Shown piece by piece: positions 40,955 to 47,745 of a stretch of DNA of 64,000 bases (position 1 is the first letter of the stretch; each line of letters starts with the position of its first letter). This stretch comes from an uncultured Flavobacteriaceae bacterium (lineage in GTDB: Bacteria; Bacteroidota; Bacteroidia; Flavobacteriales; Flavobacteriaceae). The DNA lies in contig CAKZOO010000059.1 in the NCBI GenBank assembly GCA_937136455.1, forward strand, positions 1 through 64,000, written 5' to 3'. Both the position numbers and the translations under genes were made by a program. The notes below the pieces were generated by a model, which saw only the letters and a list, made by a program, of their open reading frames with translations, did no database searches and was not told the DNA's origin.

Positions 40955-41242
40955 AGGCTTTATCAATTAAGGAATGATTGAACCATGCTTACTAAGGCTT
41001 AACAGCTAAAGGGGTTATCAATACGGGGCGGCTGGCTGTAATTCAATTAAAAGGATCGGATCTCCCCGAATCAGTTATCCCACAACTTGATCCCCATTGT
41101 CAGCGGTTGGTTATAATGCCCCTTGTGTGAGGTTGGCAAGTTTCCCCGTCCTGTTCTGATTCCAGTTTATCCAGTGTGGTGCTGTTATGTTAGGTCATTT
41201 CAGTTTATCCGCTTGATGGCGTTACTTCGGAATACATGAGCC

Positions 41243-41270
41243 ATTATAATGATCCTGATCCTAATGTCAA
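41243..41270 (-). promoter_or_regulatory. sigma70 promoter without a gene
   Basis: Minus strand: -35 TTGACA (41265-41270), 16-nt spacer, -10 TATAAT (41243-41248). No open frame follows for about 300 nt leftward; it faces the promoter at 40927. Confidence 0.75.
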
Positions 41271-41312
41271 CACTTTATTTTAACCTTTTTACTGTCTATA
41301 TAGTCTTAGTAA

Positions 41313-41332
41313 TGATTATATAGTTTCATTTT
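41313..41332 (-). repeat. 20-nt element, inverted copy
   Basis: On the minus strand AAAATGAAACTATATAATCA; perfect match to 41454-41473 in opposite orientation, and 18/20 match to 6154-6173. Confidence 0.85.
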
Positions 41333-41379
41333 GCCCATTTTAGCCCTTTTTCAAGGGTTTCTAAATCCCTTGATTCCTC

Positions 41380-41398
41380 TGTAGCCCTTGCTGTATAA
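41380..41398 (+). repeat. 19-nt direct repeat, copy 2
   Basis: TGTAGCCCTTGCTGTATAA, as at 40935-40953. Here the sequence continues GG instead of TAGG, so the -10 becomes TATAAG. Confidence 0.85.
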
Positions 41399-41453
41399 GG
41401 TTTTGCGAGATTAATAGACGCCAAACCGCCAGCGGAAAAGGGTCAAAAACCAG

Positions 41454-41473
41454 AAAATGAAACTATATAATCA
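41454..41473 (+). repeat. 20-nt element, direct copy
   Basis: AAAATGAAACTATATAATCA. With the inverted copy at 41313-41332 it encloses 121 nt. The AT-rich tract begins immediately after it. Confidence 0.85.
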
Positions 41474-41760
41474 CTATTAATATTAATAATAGTACTATTC
41501 TAATGATGATGATTGTTTTAGCGTGTGTTAATCCTATATAACGAATAGTTATGATTGATTAGCCTATTATAAGTAATATTTATGTTAGTTAAATAGTGGG
41601 ATTCCTCCGCTGTTTGATCCTATATTGTAGCTTATTTGATTATTATACTATGATTAATTATGATTGTTAATACTTGATTGATTATTAGTGATTGATTGTT
41701 ACTATTGATTATGATTAATTATTATGTTAAGCCTTATTTTGATTGGTCTATAGCTTGATC
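41460..41760. repeat. AT-rich tract with short iteron-like repeats
   Basis: A run of TGATTGATT/ATTGATTATGATTAATTA variants is densest at 41640-41730 (TATGATTAATTATGATTG and TTATGATTAATTATTATG among them). No coding potential. Iteron-like AT-rich sequence beside an inverted repeat is consistent with an origin or a DNA-unwinding element. Confidence 0.55.
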
Positions 41761-42090
41761 GCTCGGTCATTCGTTGCCACTCATTCCCTCGCTTATAGCC
41801 TATTAGATTGTAAGGCTCTGTAAAGCTCTGTAAGACGTTTTAAGGTTGTGTTAATATGATTTACTGTTAGATAGGGTTAAAAGCTCTTAGGATTGATTCT
41901 AGATAGGTTATATTTGATTGTTGTATAGTATTGTTTTGTTTATTTGTATTGTATGTATTTATCTAGTTGTATAAGAGAGTTTAACAAGGTTAGTATAGAG
42001 AAAATGAGAATGATCAAGCGTATAAGCTCTTGTATGCGCCTGTAAGCCTTGTTATTAGTGAGTTGGTATGATTTATTAGCTATTATACAA

Positions 42091-42118
42091 AAAGCCTGTT
42101 AGGATTGCTTACAGGCTT
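42091..42118 (-). terminator. Rho-independent terminator of cassette region
   Basis: AAGCCTGT/ACAGGCTT (42092-42099, 42111-42118), 8-bp perfect stem; leftward reading continues TTTGTATAATAG, a short T-run. It overlaps the stop of the 42117-42398 gene. Confidence 0.7.
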
Positions 42119-42398
42119 ATATTAGTAAAGGTTTTGTATTCTTAAGATCCCTTATAATACTATTTAAGCTAGTCTTATGATATATGCGGATCGTACCTTG
42201 TCGGGTTGTCATTGCATCCGTTCTAAGCTCCCAAGTTTTTGATCTTGTCTTGTGTCCTTTGTGGTTAGCTATTCTAATGAGTTTGACTTGTTTAGAGTGT
42301 AGTTTGATATAGATCGATCCTGTGGTCTTGCTTGGTATCACTACAGGGTTTAAGTGTTGGCAATGTGGCAAGAGTTGATCAAGTAACTTAGTAAGCAT
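42117..42398 (-). CDS. small basic protein, unknown
   Basis: 93 aa, Lys/Thr/Ile-rich and basic, with predicted beta strands (SIYIKLHSKQVKLIRIA). Last gene of the leftward cassette region. It lies after the terminator of its upstream neighbour and has no clear promoter of its own, so it depends on read-through. Confidence 0.55.
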   Translation of the reverse strand: MLTKLLDQLLPHCQHLNPVVIPSKTTGSIYIKLHSKQVKLIRIANHKGHKTRSKTWELRTDAMTTRQGTIRIYHKTSLNSIIRDLKNTKPLLI

Positions 42399-42419
42399 TT
42401 TGTAAGCTCCAATAAAAAA

Positions 42420-42439
42420 GCCCTAGGATTAACTAGGGC
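42420..42439 (-). terminator. Rho-independent terminator
   Basis: GCCCTAG-GATTAA-CTAGGGC perfect 7-bp stem; reading leftward it is followed by TTTTTT. Ends the 42458-42685 cassette. Confidence 0.88.
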
Positions 42440-42457
42440 AAACAGTCAAGGGAATGA

Positions 42458-42685
42458 TCAATCTGTAGTGTGAATAATACGAGCATATGATCCGTTATTA
42501 CGATCACACCAGTAAAGCAATTCTTTTTCTGTCACCATATCAGATAAAACATCTGTTAAGGTCTTACTACCTGCGTATACATTGCCTATTGCTTTCTTGG
42601 CGGCTTCCATTGGGCAATTGAAATTAAAAGTACCGTTGTATTTGTCGGTGTGTGTTAAGTATACTTCTACAGTGAATTTAGCCAT
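42458..42685 (-). CDS. cassette protein, unknown
   Basis: 75 aa, unrecognised. Alpha/beta: KFTVEVYLTHTDKYNGTFNF then helical AAKKAIGNVYAGSKTLTDVL and a Tyr/Cys-containing end. Own promoter at 42744 and a GGGGC-AAA-GCGCCCC hairpin in the leader. Confidence 0.65.
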   Translation of the reverse strand: MAKFTVEVYLTHTDKYNGTFNFNCPMEAAKKAIGNVYAGSKTLTDVLSDMVTEKELLYWCDRNNGSYARIIHTTD

Positions 42686-42743
42686 TGTGACTTGCTCCGA
42701 TTAAGTTTAAAAGGTGGGGCGCTTTGCCCCTTGCTTGAGTTGT

Positions 42744-42772
42744 ATTATTACCGATCTTGATATTGGTGTCAA
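42744..42772 (-). promoter_or_regulatory. sigma70 promoter
   Basis: -35 TTGACA (42767-42772), 17-nt spacer, -10 AATAAT (42744-42749). Symmetry is weak here. Drives 42458-42685. Confidence 0.7.
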
Positions 42773-42781
42773 CAATTGTTT

Positions 42782-43015
42782 TTAAATATTTTCAATTAAT
42801 GGATCAGCGTGTCTTGCTCTTTCTAGTGCCTCTTTGTTGTTAGCTCTTAACCCCTCTTTAGCAGATAGGATTATATCGACAACGCCTTGACTAGAAAACA
42901 ATTTTACTTCGTAGATGTTACCAGCTACCATACCCAAACCTACTATATAACCTTTATCCTCTAACATTGCTAAGGTCTGGCTTGCCATTAAAGCTACTTT
43001 TGAAACTGCTAACAT
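42782..43015 (-). CDS. cassette protein, unknown
   Basis: 77 aa, unrecognised. Hydrophobic helical start (MLAVSKVALMASQTLAMLEDKGY) then beta-rich centre. Leader ends AAAGGATAATTTCAA-ATG, the shared cassette leader. Confidence 0.65.
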   Translation of the reverse strand: MLAVSKVALMASQTLAMLEDKGYIVGLGMVAGNIYEVKLFSSQGVVDIILSAKEGLRANNKEALERARHADPLIENI

Positions 43016-43054
43016 TTGAAATTATCCTTTGTTTTGTCTGTTTAACTGTGTACT

Positions 43055-43083
43055 ATTGTAAGGCTTAACTATTTTGCAGTCAA
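43055..43083 (-). promoter_or_regulatory. sigma70 promoter with spacer dyad
   Basis: -35 TTGACT (43078-43083), 17-nt spacer, -10 TACAAT (43055-43060). GGCTTGACT and AGTTAAGCC form an inverted repeat with one mismatch covering -35 and spacer. Confidence 0.75.
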
Positions 43084-43100
43084 GCCTTTTTGCAAATAAT

Positions 43101-43319
43101 TTAAAATTGTACATCTAGTAAAGCATTGCCTAATGTAAGATAGTAATCGTTAGCCGCTTGCTTTCTTGCTTCAGTTAGTGAAGTGCTAGCTGATTTGTTT
43201 AGGTTGTTTTCAACTTCTTTAATGTATAAAGCGTGAAAACCATCAGCCTCTTTTTCTTGGTTCGCTGCTAAATCTAAGGCTAAATTTAAGTGAGTTAAAA
43301 AATCATTACCTGTGTACAT
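43101..43319 (-). CDS. cassette protein, unknown
   Basis: 72 aa, almost all helical and acidic/neutral, with LALDLAANQEKEADGFHALY. Unrecognised. Shared leader type. Confidence 0.65.
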   Translation of the reverse strand: MYTGNDFLTHLNLALDLAANQEKEADGFHALYIKEVENNLNKSASTSLTEARKQAANDYYLTLGNALLDVQF

Positions 43320-43353
43320 TTTAAGTTTTCCTTTTGTTGGTGGGCTTCCCCGT

Positions 43354-43395
43354 TTGACTTGCTGCCCATTATAAGGATCTAGACAAGCAAGTCAA
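43354..43395 (-). promoter_or_regulatory. sigma70 promoter enclosed by a 10-bp perfect dyad
   Basis: -35 TTGACT (43390-43395), 16-nt spacer, -10 TATAAT (43368-43373). TTGACTTGCT (43354-43363) and AGCAAGTCAA (43386-43395) are perfect reverse complements; the left arm on the coding strand contains the -35 itself. Confidence 0.88.
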
Positions 43396-43406
43396 CAACT
43401 ATTTTA

Positions 43407-43802
43407 CTATTTAGTTAATAAATTATGATGCTCTAATTGTTCACTAGTAAAATATGAAAAACGTCTAGCAAAAGGTGATCTTTCAAATGCTGCCCAGCTT
43501 GGAAAAGTGCGGACACTGATCGCCATCTCAAAGCCCTTGCTTTCATTTGTGGCATAGGTAACACGGATCGCGGTTCTCTTCTTGCTCTTAAGCTTTTCTA
43601 GCTCTGCTAACATCTCAGCCTTTTTTACTCTTTCACCATTCAAAAACATAGGTAAATGATTAGTTTTATATAGGATCGAATCCTTGCCCGTTTTGCTTAA
43701 TAAATCTATTGCGAACCCTACACGATCAAAGGCTCTTTCATAAACCTGATAGATTGATCCTAGACCTTGGCAATATGTGATTGAATCGACTGATTTAAGC
43801 AT
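43407..43802 (-). CDS. cassette protein, unknown
   Basis: 131 aa, basic. Contains KAEMLAELEKLKSKKRTAIRV and FPSWAAFERSPFARRFSYF. Unrecognised; basic patches suggest nucleic-acid or acidic-partner binding. Confidence 0.65.
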   Translation of the reverse strand: MLKSVDSITYCQGLGSIYQVYERAFDRVGFAIDLLSKTGKDSILYKTNHLPMFLNGERVKKAEMLAELEKLKSKKRTAIRVTYATNESKGFEMAISVRTFPSWAAFERSPFARRFSYFTSEQLEHHNLLTK

Positions 43803-43835
43803 TTTAATTTATCCTTTTCTCTTGTTTAGGGCTTC

Positions 43836-43865
43836 ATTATAAAGCTAATTAATTAACACTGTCAA
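43836..43865 (-). promoter_or_regulatory. sigma70 promoter
   Basis: -35 TTGACA (43860-43865), 18-nt spacer, -10 TATAAT (43836-43841). TTAGCTT and AAGCCCTAA flank the -10 as an imperfect dyad. Confidence 0.8.
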
Positions 43866-43890
43866 CAACTAAATGATAAAAACTTTAAAT

Positions 43891-44130
43891 TTATTTATAC
43901 TCTTCAATTTTTAAACAATAGATAGAGTTTTCAGCTTGAGCCGTTACAATGTCACCATCAAAGGCAAAGGCTCGACTAATAAGATCCTCGGCTTGTGTGA
44001 TTGTTAAATACTGACCTTGTAAGGCTGTTAATGTTGCCACTTCTGCGATCTGATCTCCACCTTCAGCAATGATAAGATCTAGTAGTGTTTGACAGCCTTG
44101 TGAATTGGTAACAGTTAAAAATACTTTCAT
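43891..44130 (-). CDS. cassette protein, unknown
   Basis: 79 aa, acidic. Starts MKVFLTVTNSQGCQTLLDLI. Second gene of a two-gene unit after the 40-aa membrane peptide (12-nt gap). Unrecognised. Confidence 0.6.
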   Translation of the reverse strand: MKVFLTVTNSQGCQTLLDLIIAEGGDQIAEVATLTALQGQYLTITQAEDLISRAFAFDGDIVTAQAENSIYCLKIEEYK

Positions 44131-44142
44131 TGTAAATTGTCC

Positions 44143-44265
44143 TTAATATTTAGCAAGTGTAATAATTAAAGTAGCTACTAAAAAAGTCGCACCTAAACCA
44201 GTTAAGCCAGTTGCAACAAGTACAGCGCCAGCACAAGCCATTTTAAGTTTAGTAAGTGTTTTCAT
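44143..44265 (-). CDS. 40-aa membrane peptide
   Basis: ATG 44265 to TAA 44143: basic start MKTLTKLKMA, then two Gly/Ala-rich hydrophobic stretches (GAVLVATGLTGLGATFLVA). It follows its own promoter, so it is a real first gene. A holin-like or membrane-effector role is possible but unsupported. Confidence 0.7.
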   Translation of the reverse strand: MKTLTKLKMACAGAVLVATGLTGLGATFLVATLIITLAKY

Positions 44266-44304
44266 TTTGTAGCCCTCTTTGGGTTGTTCGTTTAAGTTGT
44301 GGTC

Positions 44305-44332
44305 ATTATACCTAACTGATTTACACTGTCAA
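44305..44332 (-). promoter_or_regulatory. sigma70 promoter
   Basis: -35 TTGACA (44327-44332), 16-nt spacer, -10 TATAAT (44305-44310). Weak dyad AGTT/AACT around the -10. Drives the membrane peptide and 43891-44130. Confidence 0.85.
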
Positions 44333-44366
44333 TACATTAAATGCAAATTAGTTAAATTAATTGTAA

Positions 44367-44383
44367 GGGCGATTTCTCGCCCC
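44367..44383 (-). terminator. terminator-like hairpin
   Basis: GGGCGA-TTTC-TCGCCC stem; leftward it continues TTACAATTAATTT, a broken T-run. Just after the stop of the 44391-44612 gene. Confidence 0.55.
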
Positions 44384-44390
44384 GTTAGGC

Positions 44391-44612
44391 TTAAAGTTTA
44401 TCTGGATCAATGTTGTAGATAGATTCGTTTGTAGCCGTATAAGTTGCTTTTTCAAGCGTTGTATTGTTAAGGATAATCAAAAGTTCAAAGCTTAAATCAG
44501 AATTGCTATAGTAACTAGTTGAAAGTGTCACGCCCTCTTGTGAGCGTAGAATTAAGCCGTGTTTCTCGATTAGTTCAGCGATTTGATGATCAGTTAGATT
44601 TAAATTTTTCAT
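44391..44612 (-). CDS. cassette protein, unknown
   Basis: 73 aa from ATG 44612; an upstream in-frame ATG lies before the ribosome site AAAGG. Acidic, with LTDHQIAELIEKHGLILRS at the N terminus. Unrecognised. Confidence 0.65.
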   Translation of the reverse strand: MKNLNLTDHQIAELIEKHGLILRSQEGVTLSTSYYSNSDLSFELLIILNNTTLEKATYTATNESIYNIDPDKL

Positions 44613-44669
44613 TTGAATTTTACCTTTTATTATAGCCTGTTGCATTAGTGCCGTTGGTCTATGTGTGGC

Positions 44670-44703
44670 ATTATGGGGCTAAACGGTTTTATAGTCAAGC
44701 CCC
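44670..44703 (-). promoter_or_regulatory. sigma70 promoter with GGGGCT/AGCCCC dyad
   Basis: -35 TTGACT (44693-44698), 17-nt spacer, -10 CATAAT (44670-44675). On the plus strand GGGGCT (44675-44680) and AGCCCC (44698-44703) are a perfect dyad enclosing the spacer. Confidence 0.8.
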
Positions 44704-44722
44704 TTTTTCAATTAATTTTAAA

Positions 44723-45028
44723 TTATTTTAGACGTTGCCCAAACTGATTAAAATGTATGTATTCGGCTTGCCTTTTTCTTAGTGCATCTTGATAGGCTGG
44801 CTTTTTATTCTCTGGTATTGGATCACCTATCTTGTAAAAGGTATCAAAGATCGTTAGTATTGAGGCTGGTTTAATTGATCCGCCCTTACTAAGTGCATTT
44901 AGGGTTTTATTGCCCACGTAAGAGCCTTTACCAGCTTTTAAAAGCTTTCTTAATACTTTGGCTCTCATTTTCTCCTGAAGCGCTGCCTGTGCGTTGTGGG
45001 CTTCATATTTTGCGATATTTGATAACAC
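44723..45028 (-). CDS. cassette protein, unknown (GTG start)
   Basis: 101 aa from GTG 45028 (TTGGAG upstream). Basic helical protein with KMRAKVLRKLLKAGKGSYVG. Unrecognised; nucleic-acid binding plausible. Confidence 0.6.
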   Translation of the reverse strand: MLSNIAKYEAHNAQAALQEKMRAKVLRKLLKAGKGSYVGNKTLNALSKGGSIKPASILTIFDTFYKIGDPIPENKKPAYQDALRKRQAEYIHFNQFGQRLK

Positions 45029-45062
45029 TTTACTTTCTCCAATCTGTTTTGTTTACAGGGCT

Positions 45063-45091
45063 ATTATCTGATAATTAATAAACCCCGTCAA
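45063..45091 (-). promoter_or_regulatory. sigma70 promoter
   Basis: -35 TTGACG (45086-45091), 17-nt spacer, -10 GATAAT (45063-45068). GGGTTTATTA and TAATAGCCC form an imperfect dyad across the spacer and -10. Confidence 0.75.
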
Positions 45092-45109
45092 GCACTTTTT
45101 GAAAAAGAT

Positions 45110-45250
45110 TTAAATTATTCTCAAAACTCTGGTTTTACGTTTTGCCGCTTCTTCCATAGCCCAGCCGATCCGCATGGCTGTAGCACAATTAAAGGTATAA
45201 CTTGTTCCATCTTCAAAATATGCCGTATGTGTTGGTTTAGCTTGTTTCAT
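45110..45250 (-). CDS. 46-aa hypothetical protein
   Basis: ATG 45250 overlaps the stop of the preceding gene by one base (TAATG). MKQAKPTHTAYFEDGTSYTF then a helical basic end (GWAMEEAAKRKTRVLRII). Unrecognised; coupling supports it. Confidence 0.55.
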   Translation of the reverse strand: MKQAKPTHTAYFEDGTSYTFNCATAMRIGWAMEEAAKRKTRVLRII

Positions 45251-45576
45251 TACTTTGTCACCATATCATTAAAACCGTTTTCAATCAACCACTTTGCAAA
45301 AAGTGATCCCTTTCTCTCGCTTTTGTTCCATATTGGGCTTTTCAATTGCTCCGCGATCCATGTTACCACATCTTTTTGAACTTGTGAAGCCCATTTACGC
45401 ACCAAGCCATGATCAAATTCAGGAACACAATTGAAAAAAGAATAATCTTGATCCCCATCTTTATACACTTTTAAAATGTGGGCTGTTTTATCTTCAGAGA
45501 GAAAATAACACGTAGTTACTTTAAAAACATACTTAGAATCATTGGTTAAATAGATTTGGTTTAAATTGTAATTCAT
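45250..45576 (-). CDS. cassette protein, unknown
   Basis: 108 aa from ATG 45576 (AAAGGATAATTTAACC leader). Beta-rich first half (YVFKVTTCYFLSEDKTAHIL), Trp-containing helical second half. Unrecognised. An earlier in-frame ATG (45636) lies upstream of the promoter and is rejected. Confidence 0.65.
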   Translation of the reverse strand: MNYNLNQIYLTNDSKYVFKVTTCYFLSEDKTAHILKVYKDGDQDYSFFNCVPEFDHGLVRKWASQVQKDVVTWIAEQLKSPIWNKSERKGSLFAKWLIENGFNDMVTK

Positions 45577-45607
45577 GGTTAAATTATCCTTTTGTTTAAG
45601 TCTGGGC

Positions 45608-45636
45608 ATTATGGGGCAATTGTTCGCCCCTGTCAA
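45608..45636 (-). promoter_or_regulatory. sigma70 promoter with palindromic spacer
   Basis: -35 TTGACA (45631-45636), 17-nt spacer GGGGC-GAACAATT-GCCC, -10 CATAAT (45608-45613). The dyad GGGGC/GCCCC fills the spacer exactly. Confidence 0.85.
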
Positions 45637-45649
45637 TAAGTATTTTAAA

Positions 45650-45988
45650 TTAATTCTTAATCATACCCATTACATATAGTAAATCAAGCTTATGGTTTTC
45701 ATAGTGAGCTATACGACTTTCAAACGTACCAGAACGGGCTTTCATGTTTAAGCTGGTAAACTCTTTGATCTTCTTGCTAACGTCCGTTAGACGTAATTCT
45801 AGGCGCTGATAGATGCCGCCTTTGTAGCCTGTCTTTGTGCGATTAATAAGAGTACGAAAAGCAAGGTAAACCGCACGCAAACAACCAGCAAAATATTTGC
45901 CCTTGAAACCACCAAAGATCGTAGCTCGTTGTGCTGCCATTTTCCAAGCTTGCTTGAAGATTTTAGATTTAGTTGATAAGTTAAACAT
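45650..45988 (-). CDS. basic cassette protein, unknown
   Basis: 112 aa, strongly basic with many Lys/Arg and aromatic residues (KIFKQAWKMAAQRATIFGGF). A positively charged protein of this type could bind DNA or host RNA polymerase; no family recognised. Confidence 0.6.
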   Translation of the reverse strand: MFNLSTKSKIFKQAWKMAAQRATIFGGFKGKYFAGCLRAVYLAFRTLINRTKTGYKGGIYQRLELRLTDVSKKIKEFTSLNMKARSGTFESRIAHYENHKLDLLYVMGMIKN

Positions 45989-46035
45989 GAATTTTTCCTT
46001 TCGTTGTGTTGTGTTGTTCTCTTTAACTGTGACCT

Positions 46036-46063
46036 ATTATAATGATCTAAATTTTAGAGTCAA
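46036..46063 (-). promoter_or_regulatory. sigma70 promoter with palindromic spacer
   Basis: -35 TTGACT (46058-46063), 16-nt spacer, -10 TATAAT (46036-46041). CTAAA-T-TTTAG lies in the spacer (46047-46057). Confidence 0.85.
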
Positions 46064-46332
46064 CACCTATTTTTAATTTTTTCGTAAAAAGTTGCTTTAT
46101 TGTGACTATGAAAACCTAGATCAATGCTTTTAGTGGTTTTATTGAAATAGATAACAATAAAGTTGCCCGTTCTTTTTTCACCAACAAAGAAGCCTTTTAA
46201 CTCTGATCCTACATGGTATGGATCAACCGTGTTTAGGTCTACAGACAATTTAGGGGCGTGAGTAAGTACCAGATCGATCAAGTCTTGCTGTAAGTTGTGA
46301 TCACGGGCTGCTGTTAGAAAATTGTTACTCAT
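46060..46332 (-). CDS. cassette protein, unknown
   Basis: 90 aa, mixed alpha/beta, His-rich C-terminal part (LGFHSHNKATFYEKI). Two nt after 46335-46592, so a two-gene unit. Unrecognised. Confidence 0.6.
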   Translation of the reverse strand: MSNNFLTAARDHNLQQDLIDLVLTHAPKLSVDLNTVDPYHVGSELKGFFVGEKRTGNFIVIYFNKTTKSIDLGFHSHNKATFYEKIKNRC

Positions 46333-46334
46333 GG

Positions 46335-46592
46335 CTAGATCTGTCCTTCAAAATAAAGTGCTACAACTGGGCAAGCTTTGCAATGCTCTTTGATCTCGCG
46401 CTTGCTCATTTCTAAATCGCTGATAGTATCGGATATTTCGCCTTGTTTGTCAATAGCTTTTTGCTCGATTCTTTCTTTTTGTGCCTCGGTCTTACCTTCA
46501 AGATCATAGGCTGTTTGTTCAATCTCAACTTGTGTATTAAAGCGGTTTACAAGCCCTTGAATGCGTTTTAGAGTTGCTTTATTCTTAGCCAC
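46335..46592 (-). CDS. coiled-coil cassette protein (GTG start)
   Basis: 85 aa from GTG 46592 (GGGAG). Glu/Lys/Gln-rich helix (YDLEGKTEAQKERIEQKAID) and a Cys pair (CKACP) at the end. Unrecognised. Confidence 0.6.
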   Translation of the reverse strand: MAKNKATLKRIQGLVNRFNTQVEIEQTAYDLEGKTEAQKERIEQKAIDKQGEISDTISDLEMSKREIKEHCKACPVVALYFEGQI

Positions 46593-46624
46593 GACTTTCT
46601 CCCGTGATTGGCTTTCTCTTAACT

Positions 46625-46661
46625 GTGTGACCTATTATAAAGTCACACGATTAAAAGTCAA
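46625..46661 (-). promoter_or_regulatory. sigma70 promoter with 7-bp dyad over -10
   Basis: -35 TTGACT (46656-46661), 16-nt spacer, -10 TATAAT (46634-46639). GTGTGAC (46625-46631) and GTCACAC (46642-46648) flank the -10 perfectly; outer bases CTTAA/TTAAAAG also pair partly. Confidence 0.9.
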
Positions 46662-46668
46662 TACCTAA

Positions 46669-47019
46669 TTAAAGAAATTCAGATAAAATATTTTTAGCCT
46701 GTTTTCTTGTTTGGCTTAATTTCAATTCATTAGCTCGATATTCAAAACGGCCTAATGATTGAATAGCAAGATCAATTGCTTGGCGCTCGTTGTCTCCAAT
46801 TCGTGAATCATGGAAAATAAGAGGACGATCCGCCCCGACTGGCTTAACCATGATACGAATACTAGGCCAGCAAGATAAACCGCTTAATTCGATCTTAACA
46901 TCAATATTGATTAGCTCGTCATCTGAATTAAGAACATCAAAATTAAACCCTGTGCCTGTGTCGTGTTGCTTTACTGTTTCACGTACTGCACTATTTACGA
47001 GGTTAGTTAAAAATTCCAT
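46669..47019 (-). CDS. cassette protein, unknown
   Basis: 116 aa from ATG 47019; an in-frame TTG at 47031 is part of the TTGGAG ribosome site. Mixed alpha/beta with SCWPSIRIMVKPVGADRPL. Unrecognised. Leader has an 8-bp hairpin GAGGTTAA/TTAACCTC. Confidence 0.65.
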   Translation of the reverse strand: MEFLTNLVNSAVRETVKQHDTGTGFNFDVLNSDDELINIDVKIELSGLSCWPSIRIMVKPVGADRPLIFHDSRIGDNERQAIDLAIQSLGRFEYRANELKLSQTRKQAKNILSEFL

Positions 47020-47077
47020 TGAATTCTCCAAGTTTGGTAAGTGAGGTTAAACCCTTTGCTTAACCTCTTAACTACGT

Positions 47078-47105
47078 ATTATAAGGATTTAGATCCCTGT
47101 GTCAA
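47078..47105 (-). promoter_or_regulatory. sigma70 promoter with spacer dyad
   Basis: -35 TTGACA (47100-47105), 16-nt spacer AGGGAT-CTAA-ATCCT, -10 TATAAT (47078-47083). The spacer is an imperfect palindrome. Confidence 0.85.
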
Positions 47106-47107
47106 CA

Positions 47108-47488
47108 CTATTTTAGTTTATTTAGTAGAAAAGTTTCTACAGCGTTAAAACCGTTGTGAATTTCACCCGTTGCGGTGTCGGTTAGTTCAAAGGTTAAGCG
47201 GTCAGTATTTACCGTGATAAGGAACGGAACACCACCAAGGATCAAAGCGTTTGCCATTAGTTCGGGCTTTGCCTTGAATAGTTCGGTTAATACCTGTTCG
47301 CCTAGGTCTTTAATATAAGCTAAACGAGCCTTAAACACTTCTAAGCAAGCTTGACGTTGTGCGGCTAGGTTTGCAACGCTTGGCATTTTGTCATAGACTA
47401 GACGGGCTTTGTCGGCTGTCTCTTGTGCCTTAACTACTGCTAACTGCTTAGTATTATTTTGTGCTAGTGCTGTTTTTTGCTTTTCCAT
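47108..47488 (-). CDS. cassette protein, unknown
   Basis: 126 aa from ATG 47488; an in-frame ATG 6 nt earlier directly abuts AAGGAG. Helical, Ala/Lys-rich first half; second half beta-like (FLITVNTDRLTFELTDTATG). Unrecognised. Confidence 0.65.
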   Translation of the reverse strand: MEKQKTALAQNNTKQLAVVKAQETADKARLVYDKMPSVANLAAQRQACLEVFKARLAYIKDLGEQVLTELFKAKPELMANALILGGVPFLITVNTDRLTFELTDTATGEIHNGFNAVETFLLNKLK

Positions 47489-47519
47489 TTTCATCTCCTT
47501 AGATGTTTAGTTAACTTAA

Positions 47520-47560
47520 CTTTAGAGCCTCAATTCTAAAGCCCTAAAATCTAATGTCAA
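47520..47560 (-). promoter_or_regulatory. sigma70 promoter with 7-bp dyad over -10
   Basis: -35 TTGACA (47555-47560), 16-nt spacer, -10 TAGAAT (47533-47538). CTTTAGA (47520-47526) and TCTAAAG (47535-47541) pair perfectly around the -10. Confidence 0.82.
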
Positions 47561-47563
47561 CTA

Positions 47564-47668
47564 TTAAAACAAAATATTTGCTAATAATTTTAAACCTAAA
47601 ATACCAGTCGGGATCATCATTAGGTGAGTAATAAACCAGATATAACCTTTTAACATTTTAGTATTCAT
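47564..47668 (-). CDS. 34-aa membrane peptide
   Basis: ATG 47668 after AAGGATAAATTCAA. MNTKMLKGYIWFITHLMMIP then TGILGLKLLANILF: mostly hydrophobic, one or two short membrane segments. It has its own promoter (47718). Confidence 0.65.
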   Translation of the reverse strand: MNTKMLKGYIWFITHLMMIPTGILGLKLLANILF

Positions 47669-47717
47669 TTGAATTTATCCTTATAGTAAGTAGTTTGCTT
47701 TGCTTCAATAACTACGT

Positions 47718-47745
47718 ATTATAAGGATATTGATCAGGGTGTCAA
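47718..47745 (-). promoter_or_regulatory. sigma70 promoter
   Basis: -35 TTGACA (47740-47745), 16-nt spacer, -10 TATAAT (47718-47723). TCAATA/TATTGA flank the -10. The -35 overlaps the stop of the upstream gene. Confidence 0.85.

Larger units (their letters stand above)
40838..42116. other. gene-free region with promoters, repeats and AT-rich tract
   Basis: No credible coding frame in 1.28 kb. It contains a rightward promoter at 40927, a leftward promoter at 41243, a 19-nt direct repeat, an inverted pair of a 20-nt element, an AT-rich tract with short iteron-like repeats (41460-41760) and a terminator. The opposing promoters would give overlapping noncoding transcripts. It lies where the rightward operon and the leftward cassette region meet. 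Confidence 0.65.

Noticed and set aside
41095-41125. TATAAT at about 41113 on the plus strand as a promoter
   Set aside because: The nearest -35-like hexamer gives a 19-nt spacer and a poor match, unlike the uniform 16-17 nt of the true set.
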